From Ilyonectria destructans (lineage: Eukaryota; Ascomycota; Sordariomycetes; Hypocreales; Nectriaceae): a stretch of DNA of 64,000 nt. A program made the translations under genes and the position numbers. Where the stretch lies: positions 2,108,001 through 2,172,000 of the forward strand of contig JAHEWK010000011.1 in assembly GCA_020740775.1 (NCBI GenBank), read 5' to 3'. Below are positions 53,330 to 64,000 of this stretch, in pieces (position 1 is the stretch's first letter; every line of letters begins with the position of its first letter). Below the pieces are notes generated by a model, which saw only the letters and a list, made by a program, of their open reading frames with translations, made no database searches and was not told the DNA's origin.

Positions 53330-56300
53330 CTTTACGATCGGGCGTCGGCTCGGACAGGATTTGAGCGATGGAAGGCGGGCTCGAATTGACTCGGGGGCTG
53401 CCGTACGGGTACCATGGGCTGTCGACAAACTCACGGGCGATGCAGCGGCAGCGGGATCGAGCGGATGGCGGCGGGAAATGCGGAACCGAGGCAGAGGACG
53501 GTTTCGCTTTTACATCCAACGCCTTTATTCCTCTGCAACTATTTGCACGTCTCACTCCGTCGGGTCCGGCGGGGAAGAAGATGCGAAGAGGGGAGAAGTC
53601 GCGCCAACGGATGGCTGGATGGGAAAGGATGGAAGAGGACGGACGGGGATGGGATGGGATGGGTCTATGTCTGGAGATGGGGTGACGGCGGAGGCGGAGT
53701 GCAGGTGGAGTGGACGAGGCCAAGGCACAGAGAGAGGAAGGGCGACGGCGACTCGCGTGGGAGAGTGCGAGTGGGCAGGTGAAAAAGAGGGAAAGAGAGG
53801 AATGGGGCGAGGCCGGGCCGGGGGGCGAACGGCGAGTCGTGAGTGGCCAGAGGTCGAGCGCAAGAGTGCGAGTGGAGCGCCAGAGTGCCCAGCCAAGCAG
53901 CAGACGGAGGGGCCGTGGGAGACACTGTGCAGGGGGTACCTGTGGCCGGGCAAGCTCTAGACCGCGTGCAGCCTAGGGAGGTACCCAGGAGCCAGGTCAA
54001 CCAGGTGGGTTTGCCGCGGGCGAGCAGCAGTGCTGAATGCGCTGAGTGCCCTGTAGCTTAGGCCAGCCACCCAACGGAGGTGCCCTATAAGATATCCTGG
54101 TGGCGCCCCGGAGGTCGGGAGGTATGCGCGAGGGCCCTGTAAACGTTCGCTCTGGCCGCTTTGGTGGCCGCAACGCAACAGGGGGCGGGGGCCGCTTCCC
54201 ACTTCAGCTCTGCGTCTTGCTTTGAGACCGGAGAGGGGGAGGGAATCCTGGGACCCCAGCTGAGAGGAGGGTTGGCAGAAGGGTACCGTGGTTGGCTGAC
54301 AGCCTGCCGCACTGAGACTCGAGCCTATTGCGCGGTGCTGCTGCGCCGTTGGACCTCGATTTGTTGGGTGTCTTTTTTCCCTGTTTGCGCTCTTCTGAGC
54401 GACGACGACCGGGGAGGAGAATTAAGCGTGAGGGAGGTGGGTAGCGGTCCGAGTCGAGGCAACTTGGGAGCCAAAGGAAAACGGAGCGCCCCTGTATGTC
54501 GAGACGAACGGTCGTTGTAGCGTCCGTCGTAGTCTTGCTGCCGGTTGGCTTGAACGAACTCTCTGATTCAGAGTGGATTTTGGTTTTGGACCGTTCCTTG
54601 ACTGTCCGTCCTGTCACAGACGCTGTTCTTTTCCAGCCGGTCCAGGCGCTTGGGTTCCAATAGCGCACTGATAGCAATTCACTGACAGGGGCCAGTCACG
54701 ACGTTCGTATCGGCGCATCGACCAGTGCTCCCGATAGCAGGGAGCCCCGTGTTTGTACGGCACAGATCCGGTAGATATATATATAACCTAACCACGGGCC
54801 GGTCACTTATCTCCCATCTGACGCATCGGCCGAGCAGCCGGGGGAGTGACGACACACGAACGCCTCTGCTCGCTGGATGCTGCCGAGTTTAGCCTTCGTC
54901 CTGACATGAACGCAGAGCCTCCCGCAGCAGCCAGACGGAGCTCTCCACCTCGTCCACTGTCTCTCGGATCTCACTCCTCTTAGCTCGTCCATTGGCTTCG
55001 GCTTCCTGCGCTGCCGCTGACACTCGTGGCGCAGCGCCCGCCAGCGGAGTGGAGTCTGACGGCGATCGTTGCAGGGTCGACCATACGACGGCCACCAAGA
55101 TAGGTGGGAACTCGGATGCCGTCATCCTCTGGCTCACTATCAAACGTGGGCATGACACCCCAATCCAGCCCAAAGATTCCATCGCATGCTCCTAATCAGG
55201 GCGCAGTTGCACCGTGGGGATCCGCCGTAAACCCAATAAATCACTACAGGTCTAAAACCACGGGATGGACGAAACAGGCGGGGCCTCGCGTTCACCATGC
55301 TTTCCACCACAACGGACCCATCGTCTCATCGTCGGCGCCGTCTTCCGTAGATCACGCTGGCCAGTTGGCCCACTTGATGCCGGTCAACTGTCTCAGTCCG
55401 CCCGGCGCGCGCGGCGACTGCTAAAATCCCAATGCCTTCTTCTCATTCACTGCGCCCGAAGTTATTGTCACGAGCCAGCGCAAGACAGCAGGAAACATCC
55501 TAGAAGTTTGCAAGACAACCTTCAGCATGGGAGGTCAGGCGCGCACCGCCGTCTTAAGCCCCCGCTGTCGAGAACAACGCGGCACAAACGTGAAAGCTTG
55601 TTGCAGTTGACTTTGAACTCGCCCGCAGATCTAGACCCTGAAATCCAAGACCCAAGTCGGCTACCCGTTGACGAAAGCTTCCGCGGACGCCGTGTAAGAG
55701 AGCCATGGCGTTCCCCTTTGGATGATGCGGCGTTCACCCTTCTCGGCCGCTTCCAAAACAAATCACCACTGTGTCGGGATCAATGCATAGTGGCGGCCCC
55801 GCCCCCGAGGCGAGGGTTCAGCGGTCCCTCCGACGGATGGGACACGCCGTCCGGCACATGCTTCTCAATGGGGCGTTGTATTGTTTTGCACTGCATAGCT
55901 GTTATTGTTGCAGACGATGCTTTCACCGAGAGCCCGGGCCGGGTCAGGTACGAGGCGAACGGGGTTGTATTGGAGGGATGATGGATGGACGATTGAGCAA
56001 TGCGCTTCCCTGCTTGTTACGACCGTCCGGGTCCGGATCCTTGATGACGATGACGATGATGGAACCCACTCTGAATCTATTATCTGTTGCACTTGCGTGA
56101 TATGCCCTTGGCCGGCAAGGCAAAGCTGGCTGCCACGCTGGCCATGGCTCCGATCTGTTCGTCTACATGCAACACGTCTTGTGCGACGGTCTCGCTGGAC
56201 GGCCCGTGTTCCGTAGACATCGTCCTACTTACGCACGCAACGCAAGGCATCTGCAACTGCATCTGCAGCCGTCCCTGCGGGATGGAATGCATGATCTCAC

Positions 56301-59300
56301 TCGCCCCCAAGCCCCCAATCTGTCTCAGGATCCCAGGAACTTGCCAACTTGGCTCCGCGAGATGGAGCAGCGAAAAACCGCAACGTCGCGTCTCGCGTGT
56401 CCTGATTTTGGAGTCGCTTGTAGATGGCCGCCCCCAAGGCGACCCGCCGCAACCTGTCTTGCTGCGACGATGAAACCGCCGTGTCCGCTGCAACTGCACA
56501 TTCCCGGCGGCCAAATTACTTACTTGTAACCGTACCTGTCGAACCAGCAGCACATAATTAAAAACGGGATGAACCGCGGCCCAATTGATCGCAACGACCC
56601 CTTCTCATCAATCCTTCGCACGACGTAGATAATATGACAAGCGACACAAATGCTCCCTTTGACGCCATTTTCTGCACGAAGGAATTGCCCGTCACCTAAA
56701 AAGAAACCTCGTACTCTGCGGATGGTACCTGGGTAAGGTACCCCCATGCATGCATGCTGCTGTCAAATCTGAGCTCAGATGTGGCCGAGACAGGTCAACA
56801 GAAGCCCAAATCCAAAGTCCAGCCCAGTGCGTCCACTGACAGTTTCACACGGCCCCCTAGCGTCGATTCCGGCCTGTGGGTGTGTGACATGTGAGTGGGT
56901 GTGGTAAGGCGCACGGGCTGGTTCAGGTGTTGAAGCGATGATGGCTCATTTTTGGGATCAGTTCCATGGGACGGGAGAAGTGGTGGCTTGCTGCAGAGTT
57001 CATCACTCATCACACTCTCTAACTGGGCTCTCGTTGCGCCGGTTTACTACGGCCATTGGGTGTCTCTCCCTGCCGACGCAGCGGCTTGTTTTGACCGGTG
57101 ATGATCATCTTTGGACTTTGTGATTGGCCCAGCTCACAAGCCCCCGTTGTATCAAAGTTGTTCGTTTGATGACTGGAGGGCGCCCCCTGTGCTGTGAAGG
57201 CCTCCAAAGCAGGTACAAGTTACGAAAAGCAATACCAAAATGGCAAACGGACCTTTGGGATGTAATAGAAGTCAGAATATTGTGCCGCCCATGCCCCAGC
57301 GCTCGGGCTCCTGTCATTCTCGTCGGGCTGGATGCCTTCACCCGCAGGGCCACGGAAGAGGCGGCTCTTTCGGCTGTCACGGGGACATAAGTGCCTCATC
57401 CCCCCATTGTTCCGATCTTTTACACTGGACAGTTTTTGTTTTATCTGCCCATCGTCAGACAACCTCTGCAGTCTGACTCCCCGCCGATTCCGGCAGTTGT
57501 GAAGATCTCGTTCGTCTGGTCGGGTTCCTGGTGCCGCTATGACGCTATCGATTCTCATCCCAGCGCTCCGAGCAGATCCGAGCCCCACGTTGTGTGCGTT
57601 CGTCTAAAGAAGAAAAGGCGACTCTGAGACAAGGGAAAAAAAGATACTTCAACCTGGTGTCACAGTTCGTGTTTTCCTGCTAGGTTCTTCGGGCCATGTA
57701 AGGAATAAAATCAAGGGCTATGGCGGACGTAAGCTGAGCAATCATCAGGGGGCTGCCAAGGCGTGAGCTGGCACCAGAAACGGCCGCCGTCGTCAATGTT
57801 CGGCGGTGCAGCGTACGTATGCGGCCCGCCTAAAAAACACCACGGACGAGTCGACGGCGATGGAGCTGAGCAAACAAACCTCGACTCGCCTCAGATCAAT
57901 GGGGCTATGCCCCCCTTCGTGTTGTATTCGGGAGGTGTGCGACGTGAAGGGGCCCTCCTTACCACCCTCTGAGAACCAGTAGATGATTTGGAATCCGAAC
58001 TTTGTTATGTTTTAAATGCTAGCGAAGCTTGGCCTGCATCCGGACGGCCATGCGCGCTGTCTGTATTGGCCTGTGTCTGGGCCCTATCACCATGACCGTC
58101 ACAGGGGCACACCGCGTCACCGAGGCGCAGATTGATGCAATACGGCGGATTGGGTGTATAGATGGGGAAGTTGAGAGAGGGATGCAGCATACTCACATCC
58201 GGGATGCCTCAACGTCGTCATTGAGCATTGAGTCGATGACATTCACGGCGATCGGTAATCTTTAGCTCCGGATCCCGTCTCACACACACCGCAATGCTCG
58301 AGGCTTGGACGACTGAGACGACGACCTTGCACGGGCCACAAGCATGAAGGTTCTTGGTGTGGCCCGTGCACGCCGTTTGCAAGTGCGGAGAGCATCACGA
58401 AAGTCCGAGTGACCTTCTATGGGACACGAAGAGAGAATATTGCCGGAAACAAATACTCGGAATACATGTTATCCATATGTCCTCGAGTCCTTGTATAATT
58501 CCACATCTTCAGGTTTTCTGTCAGTTTTGTCAAGCTTATGCACACGTCCACACCCACACGAAAGCGCACGATCAGCAACGGCCTTCCCAATGCAGTTCGT
58601 ACTGGGCGACTACGAGTAGGCACAGGCCCAGAGCCAGACGGGGGGATTGTGCATGCGTAGCGGCCACTTAAGACACTCTGGTCTCGCCCACGGCCTCCAA
58701 GTGTAGACGGGATCTCATTGTCCCGCCGCCATTTGTCACCCCGTGTCGCCCGCTTCGTCGCTTCCCCGCGTGCGACGGCGTTGCATCGCTTCCACGCCGT
58801 CACCCACATAAACTCGCTCCCCGCCCTCCGCGTCTGCTTCATCCCCGGCATCCCCGGATCCAGAACTGGGGACTAGGATTTAGACCAAAGGAGCCGAGTG
58901 GTCTTGGAGACTGCACTGCATCCTGTCTGGCCGGGAGGAAAGGCGATGGACGATATGGAAGATGTTTAGTCGAAGTTGTCAGCGAGGCAGCTATCTCATT
59001 GCTAGAACTGGACGAGCAGGATTGTTTGCCACTCACAACGGCTAGCCTTACCCGAACAATCAGTCCGTCCATGAGAGGTGCAAGCCCGGGCCTCGTGAAA
59101 GCCGAGATAGGGAGCTCTGACGGTGTAAGTAATGCCTCAGTGGCTGGGGTCACTGGCTATCGGCTCGTTGACTATCGACTCGGAAACTGTGGGGGAGCGA
59201 AACGGATGGAACTAGCAAGTCGGCTGAATGCAAAAAAAAACTGCCCCACGTTTGCCCGCCCGCGTCCATTCTGCAACCGCTGCAGCAGGCTGGGTTTAGC

Positions 59301-59455
59301 TCATCAAGAACGCATTGGTTCCTCTCCACAAAACACCCGACGAACAGAGACACACACAGGCAGATACAGACATCCAGCCCATACTTACTTACAGTGCTTG
59401 TCCCCTTGCTGTGTCCCCGGAACCCTGAACCCAAGCCCCCTAACCTCCCTGAACG
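53330..59455. other. 6.1-kb interval without a supportable gene
   Basis: Divergent space between the RING gene and cyclophilin H. About 53,400-53,900 is purine-rich on the plus strand, the pyrimidine-rich promoter of the RING gene. A TATATATATA run is at about 54,774 and a GGTACCTGGGTAAGGTACC patch at about 56,724. The longest ATG-started frames here (55,265-55,981, 238 codons; 54,889-55,182 minus, 97 codons) show no domain, no codon bias and no intron context, so I leave them out as genes. A long non-coding RNA, a lineage-specific gene or a large regulatory region cannot be excluded. Confidence 0.45.
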
Positions 59456-60595
59456 ATGGCGCCTACGCAACTCCCCGAATCCGGGAACCCGCTGTGAGTG
59501 CTCCCTCCCCCCCCCTCCTCCTCCTCCTCCGCCGAAGTCTCCTCCTTTTCGCCCGGGGTGCGGTGCCTGTCCGGCCCGCTTTCGGAGGTCCATCGTGGCG
59601 GTGCACGGCCAGACGCCGTTCGGTTCTCATGGCCCGGTTGCAGAGAGAACGAGTCGGGTCGAGTCAAGCAAGTGTGTGTGGGCTGATTCTTGTGCTTGGC
59701 TTTTTTGCCATTGCAGCGTCTTCTTCGACATCACCCTCGGAGGTAAGTCTTTCCGTTCGTCCTTGTGTTGTGCCCGTGCCATTCCCTCCGTGGCGTTCCT
59801 CCAGGTTTTGAAGCTATCCCCATCCGAGCAGGTGGTCACAGCATCATGGTGTTGATGGTGACCAATGGCGGTCCATTACCATTGATCATACCCTCTATCT
59901 TCTTGCCAATCACCCTCATCCATCATATACAATTCATTGTTCATCGTTGACGCTCATACTCACTCATATCTTCTTACATCCAGGCGAGCCACTCGGCCGC
60001 ATCACCTTTGAGCTCTTCAAAGATGTTGTTCCCAAGACAGCCGAGAACTTCCGCCAGTTCTGCACGGGCGAGTCCAAGAACTCCGCAAGCCGGCCTCAGG
60101 GCTACAAGGGGTCTAAGTTCCACCGCATAGTCAGTCCTTTTTCTCCCTCTCGTGTGACTTTCAATGTAGAAGCTGTTGGACTGACACCGAGATTAGATCC
60201 CCAACTTCATGTGCCAGGGTGGCGATTTTCTCAACGGTGATGGAACCGGATCAACCTGTATATGGGGCTTCAAGGCCTTTGATGACGAGAACTTTATTCT
60301 GAAGCACGACCAGCCCGGTCTGCTCTCCATGGCGGTAGGCTCACCATCACCCAAGTATCCAGCTGCTATGCACGAAGCTCTAACACCATCCCAGAACGCC
60401 GGCCCCAACTCCAACGGCTCCCAATTCTTCATCACCACAGTCCCTACGCCCTTCCTCGACAACAAGCACGTCGTCTTCGGCAAGGTTGTCGACGGCATGG
60501 ATGTCGTCAAGAAGATGGAGGCTACCAAGACCGGCTACCGCGGCAAGGACGTGCCCAACCTCGACGTTACCATTGCCCAGAGCGGCGAGATGTAG
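59456..60595 (+). CDS. CYP3: Cyclophilin H-type peptidyl-prolyl isomerase
   Basis: Catalyses cis-trans isomerisation of prolyl bonds; the closest human type, PPIH, is bound to the U4/U6 snRNP. Five exons (59456-59493, 59717-59742, 59984-60129, 60197-60334, 60395-60595) give 182 residues. Introns 1 and 2 (223 and 241 bp) are the longest in the window, and the second exon is only 26 bp. The joined sequence reads [20 protein letters not shown]. Active-site and cyclosporin-contact motifs are present: [15 protein letters not shown] (Arg, Phe, Met, Gln), NGSQFFITT, and [12 protein letters not shown] with the His. A Trp in [15 protein letters not shown] is at the position that varies between subfamilies. 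The donor of intron 3 is GTCAGT. Confidence 0.94.
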
Positions 60596-61453
60596 ATGGC
60601 CGATACTGGCCATTGATTGATCGCCGTTTAACGGATCAGAAAGGACTACGAAAAGGGGGTTTGGACGGAGAAGGATGCGAGGTCTAGTGGCATGGACGCC
60701 AGGAACTGTGATACATAGATACCCGTCATAGTATTACTCGATCAACCTGTGGTCGGCGGTCTCCTCATATGTGTATCGTTCCACATGTAATTACGCAATG
60801 AAGGGATATCTTCCTTGTACATCATTTGTTTGCTTGCTTCCATATCAATGACACGACAGGTCAGTGTCCCACATATGTTCAGCATCACACCAGTCACCAC
60901 GAACATAGTCATAGAAAGGCACAGCATCTTGAAAGGCACAACATCTTGAAATCAACGTGTTTGAATTTCGGTTTCTCAAAGGCTGGCCTTGGAAATATCT
61001 GCCTGTCTACCCCTGAAGATCCCCGAGTCCTTGTATCTATCCTTCGCCCATGAACCAAATCAAATCAACAAGAAAAAGAAAAAGAAGCGAGATTTCGCAC
61101 GGCCCAGATTTGCATCGAGCAAAAAGGTTACCGTGGTCGAGTTAAACAAATGGTATCAATGTATCCAACACCGTATATGCTGCCCAAGCCCCGTGCCTGA
61201 TCCGCCTTGCACCTTGTGCTGTGTGCCGGTGCTTTTTCTTCCCAGTTCGCGCCTAACATCCAGTGATGGTGAGGGCTGCGCCGTGTATGTACCGAAAGAG
61301 AAAAGGGAAAAGAAGAGTGAAAAGTGAAACGTGAAACGTAAAACGTAAAACGAACTTGCGCCTTGAGGCGTGGAGAGGTCCATGAACGAAGGCGGAAGTG
61401 GTGCGTTCAAGACAACTCCCCTTTGCCTCAACACGAAGGACAAGTGCATCTTT
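60596..61453. other. Intergenic, convergent cyclophilin and LPMO-like 3' ends
   Basis: 858 bp between convergent stop codons, with runs such as AAGAAAAAGAAAAAGAAG near 61,068 and repeated AACGTRAAACG near 61,327-61,352. No gene seen. Confidence 0.5.
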
Positions 61454-63061
61454 TTAAAAGGCACCAAAAGCCCAAGACCCGCGTCGACGCATGAAGGGAG
61501 TGGGCACAATAGCTCCGCCGGAGCTAGTGGCTGTCGCTGCCGAACTGTCGGCAGGGATGGGAGTCTCTCGGAACTGGCCACCTGGGAAGGTCGCCGACGT
61601 CGCCGAGGGATGTGTGATGTGAGTGGTCAAGGTCTTGAAGACGGTTGAAGTGGACTTTGGAGTGGACTTTGGAGTGGACTTTGGAGTGGACTTTGGAGAT
61701 GAGATATGTGTAGTCAAGGTCTTGACGTACGTCGAAGTTGACTGGGAAGAAGGGGTGGCGTTGATGTGGGTGGTGAGAGTCTGGGTGACGGTCGATGTCG
61801 AGGACGGAGCGGCTACCGACTCAGCAGCACCCGATGTCACCGACCGAGTGACCAGAAGAGTTTTGGTGGTTGTCGAGGTGCTCATGGGCTCCTTGGTAGT
61901 AGCTTCAGCAGCAGGTACAGTGACATAGACGGTTGTCACGGAAGCAGGAGGTCGGACCGTCTGCGTGACAGTCACCGTCGCGACACCATCGCCTGAGCCT
62001 CCATCTGCCGGCACACTCGTGGTCGGTGCGGGAATCTCAGTCGTCTTGGTGATCCCAGTAGGAGCAGCACTGTTGCCTCCATCGCCGCTGTTCTCGTCAA
62101 CGTCGACTTGGAAGTTGCTCTCCATCTGCGCCTTGATTCCCACAGAGTAGATGTTCTGGTCGGGAACATAGTCCAAGGCCTTGGAGCCCTTGGTAGAGAA
62201 GGAATCAGCGCTGGCTCCGGTGATTTTGATGTCAATGACACTTGAATAGCTCTCATTGCGGGCGATAGCAGCCATGGTGAAGCCGTTAGGATCCTTCTCG
62301 CCGCGCATAAAAGTGCCCGCCCAGGGGAACTTGCCGTCAGTGGTGGCGTTAATATCAATGGCGGCCGAGTTCAGGTCGGGCCAGTCCCAGTACCAGTAAA
62401 TGGTGTAGATGTCGCCAGCAGCCAGGTTATCGGGCAGCTTGATGTCGGATTGACAGGCAAGCTCTTGGTCATGCACAGCGCCCTGGTCAGAGAACTCGGT
62501 GGCACGATCGGTGCTAATCACGCCTCCGTTGGTCTGATAGCACTGGCCGTCATCGTAGTTGCGCGTGGCGAGGAGTGTGCCGCGGCCATCACCACCAGTG
62601 CCCTTCTTGTTCCAGAGAAGGTGGACGTCGAAGAGTTTCTCCTGGGCCTTGGGCTCAGTGGTGCCGTAGAAGTAGATGGTGCCACGGTTTCGGGGTTTGT
62701 TAGGCTGGTTCTGGGGGAGAGTGGTGTGGCCGTTCTCGAGGTGCATGAGGGCGATATAATCACCAGCGGCGGCTTCGAGCATGGGAAACTCGGGGTTTTG
62801 CTCCAACTGGTACTTGTTGAGAATCTCGTTGCCGGAGTAGTAAGACTGGCCTGAAACTGGGAGGATGTTCTGGGGAAGAGAGTCGGAGTAGACCGGGTCG
62901 GTGGAGTTTCGAGGGACATATCCTCGAGCGTAGCCGGTCTCGCCAACCATAGTGCCGTTCTTTGCGAGCTTCTTGGCGTACTCGACCCAGGAGTGGGCAG
63001 AGACGGATGGGATCAGGGTGCTGGCCACGAGGGCGGCAGCAGATTTGGTAGTAATCTTCAT
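61454..63061 (-). CDS. Secreted LPMO-like (DUF7492-type) protein with mature N-terminal histidine
   Basis: Intronless, 535 residues. The signal peptide (1-22, ending SVSA) would be cleaved before His23, giving a mature start HSWVEYAKKL. An exposed N-terminal His is the copper-brace residue of lytic polysaccharide monooxygenases. A second candidate ligand is in HLENGHTTLP (His107 or His112). The conserved N-terminal domain (about 23-330) contains ARGYVPRN, a pattern of the DUF7492 family, and N-glycosylation sequons. Monooxygenase activity is inference. From about 335 the protein is Ser/Thr/Pro-rich, a linker or wall-associated stalk, with repeated KTLTTHI segments and a tandem TPKS repeat. 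No GPI signal follows; the end is basic (MRRRGSWAFGAF). Confidence 0.88.
   Translation of the reverse strand: MKITTKSAAALVASTLIPSVSAHSWVEYAKKLAKNGTMVGETGYARGYVPRNSTDPVYSDSLPQNILPVSGQSYYSGNEILNKYQLEQNPEFPMLEAAAGDYIALMHLENGHTTLPQNQPNKPRNRGTIYFYGTTEPKAQEKLFDVHLLWNKKGTGGDGRGTLLATRNYDDGQCYQTNGGVISTDRATEFSDQGAVHDQELACQSDIKLPDNLAAGDIYTIYWYWDWPDLNSAAIDINATTDGKFPWAGTFMRGEKDPNGFTMAAIARNESYSSVIDIKITGASADSFSTKGSKALDYVPDQNIYSVGIKAQMESNFQVDVDENSGDGGNSAAPTGITKTTEIPAPTTSVPADGGSGDGVATVTVTQTVRPPASVTTVYVTVPAAEATTKEPMSTSTTTKTLLVTRSVTSGAAESVAAPSSTSTVTQTLTTHINATPSSQSTSTYVKTLTTHISSPKSTPKSTPKSTPKSTSTVFKTLTTHITHPSATSATFPGGQFRETPIPADSSAATATSSGGAIVPTPFMRRRGSWAFGAF
61649..61696. repeat. Four perfect copies of a 12-bp unit in the LPMO-like gene
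   Basis: AGTGGACTTTGG repeated four times without change; on the coding strand it encodes a tetrapeptide repeat of Ser, Thr, Pro and Lys in the Ser/Thr-rich stalk. Confidence 0.9.
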
Positions 63062-64000
63062 GGTTGTGGTTGGTCGGTAGGTTATGTTGTTGAAAGGGAA
63101 GGTTGAAGAAATAAAAAGTTGTGAAAGTTGTAAAGCGAGGCTTTGGAATCAAGAGTGGAAGGAGCGTAACTCTGGTAAGTCCCGTGAGGAGAATGAAGGT
63201 GTTCTTTTATGTGAAGGAGAGAAAGAGAGGCAGCGCCCGTCACGAAAGTTGGCAGGTGATTTGGTTGAAGAAGGTAGGCGGCGGTGTTTGTTTTTGTTAT
63301 TTGAGAACAGTGAAGGCTGTTTTTTCTTTGGCGAGTGCCTGGCAGCTGGCGAACAGTTGAACAGTGACGAGGTGTAGTACTGACAGCTGGCAAAGGTCGA
63401 GCAGCTGACAAGGGCCTTTATTCAGTGACGAACAATAAAACGTTCAATGAAGTATTGTTTGAAAGCCTGAAACTTTTCGGGTTCTGTTTGCAGTAGCTGA
63501 GGGTGTATTTTTCTAAGGTGAGTCTGAGATTTGCTGAAGCGGTTTCTCGGTGGCGAGGAGGGTTGTAGATGATCAACGTCCGGCGTCGGTGGTGGTTGTT
63601 TTTAGTCAGTCCCGCTGAGCCTCAAAGGAGAAACTGCAACACAAGGAAAGAGAAAGGAAATAAATCGAAATTCAAAAAGGGGGGTACAGCAGAAGAGAAG
63701 GCTGAAGACGAAAGGAGAAAAATCGTGAACCTCTCTTAGACCATGTCCATGTTGGTGAGTCACGAACAGGGCAGGATAGAGTGACGTGTGGAAGGGTGAC
63801 CGGGGTTTTCGAGGCGGTGGAATGGCCGAGAGCGTGCGACTCAGGAACGGGGGGCCAAGACGAGATGGGAGGACGAGCGGGTTGATGAAGAGGACGCACG
63901 AGAGACAGGCAATCAAGCGAACAAGGGCACGGGGAGCAACGACGCAATCAAGCAAGCAAGGCAGGCACCCGATCGAAACACTTTTGGATGGTAACGAAAC
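63062..64000. other. Upstream region of the LPMO-like gene
   Basis: 939 bp to the window end, purine-rich on the plus strand and thus pyrimidine-rich on the sense strand of the LPMO-like gene: a long promoter/leader. Frames at 63,602-63,955 are by-products of this composition. Confidence 0.5.

Noticed and set aside
54889..55182. 97-codon minus-strand frame with a helix-like C-terminus
   Set aside because: Too short and without supporting signals in GC-rich sequence where such frames are common.
55265..55981. 238-codon frame in the 6.1-kb gap
   Set aside because: Has an ATG but no recognisable domain, codon bias or promoter context; kept only as something to test.
56087..56473. Cys-rich plus-strand frame reminiscent of a small effector
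   Set aside because: Starts at a TTG; from the first ATG there is no clear signal peptide, and the cysteines lie in repetitive TGC/TGT-rich sequence.
58999..59811. 270-codon plus-strand frame overlapping cyclophilin exon 1
   Set aside because: Read-through of leader and intron 1 in a different frame from the cyclophilin exons.

Overview
The window is nuclear DNA of a filamentous ascomycete, probably a Sordariomycete. Genes carry short introns (48-241 bp, mostly 50-65) with GTRNGT donors, CTAAC/CTGAC branch points and YAG acceptors. Promoters are pyrimidine-rich, and the housekeeping orthologues (Vps53, Vps8, Uap1, Rok1, Arp4, Gpi19) are of fungal type. Genus is inference only. There are no rRNA genes, convincing tRNA genes, CRISPR arrays or recognisable transposons. 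All splice models were built by hand; each gives an intact frame whose exon lengths sum to a multiple of three.

Layout. 1-31,965 is conserved core: the 3' end of HIS4; lipin phosphatidate phosphatase (PAH1); a 3.2-kb gene-free divergent interval; a membrane/FN3/coiled-coil protein; VPS53 (GARP); thioredoxin reductase TRR1; UDP-GlcNAc pyrophosphorylase UAP1; a TDG/Mug-type DNA glycosylase; ARP4; mitochondrial lysyl-tRNA synthetase MSK1; a secreted TOS1-family wall protein; the DEAD-box helicase ROK1; and a small NTF2-like protein.

31,966-43,712 is an accessory island. It holds three paralogues (here called A, B, C) of a nuclear-looking protein family that I do not recognise. Each has a conserved N-terminal domain with an FWPxDP motif, a disordered proline-rich middle with a basic KRP..KRPR stretch, a conserved C-terminal domain of predicted beta-grasp order, and an acidic tail. 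All three have four exons with identical intron phases (2, 2, 0). A and B are tandem on the minus strand and share a 14-bp element upstream of their starts; C is on the plus strand, head to head with B. Between A and B lies a likely small three-exon gene for a one-pass membrane protein with an NTAPA repeat. This island is the best candidate for undescribed biology here.

43,713-64,000 is core again: GPI19/PIG-P, VPS8 (CORVET), a GPALPP/DUF3752 protein, a membrane-anchored RING-H2 E3, a 6.1-kb interval with no supportable gene, spliceosomal-type cyclophilin H, and a secreted LPMO-like (DUF7492-type) protein whose predicted mature N-terminus is histidine.

The genes do not form one pathway. Themes that recur are membrane traffic (VPS53, VPS8), lipid and GPI/cell-wall synthesis (PAH1, UAP1, GPI19, TOS1, the LPMO-like protein) and nuclear/RNA functions (ARP4, ROK1, glycosylase, GPALPP, cyclophilin H).
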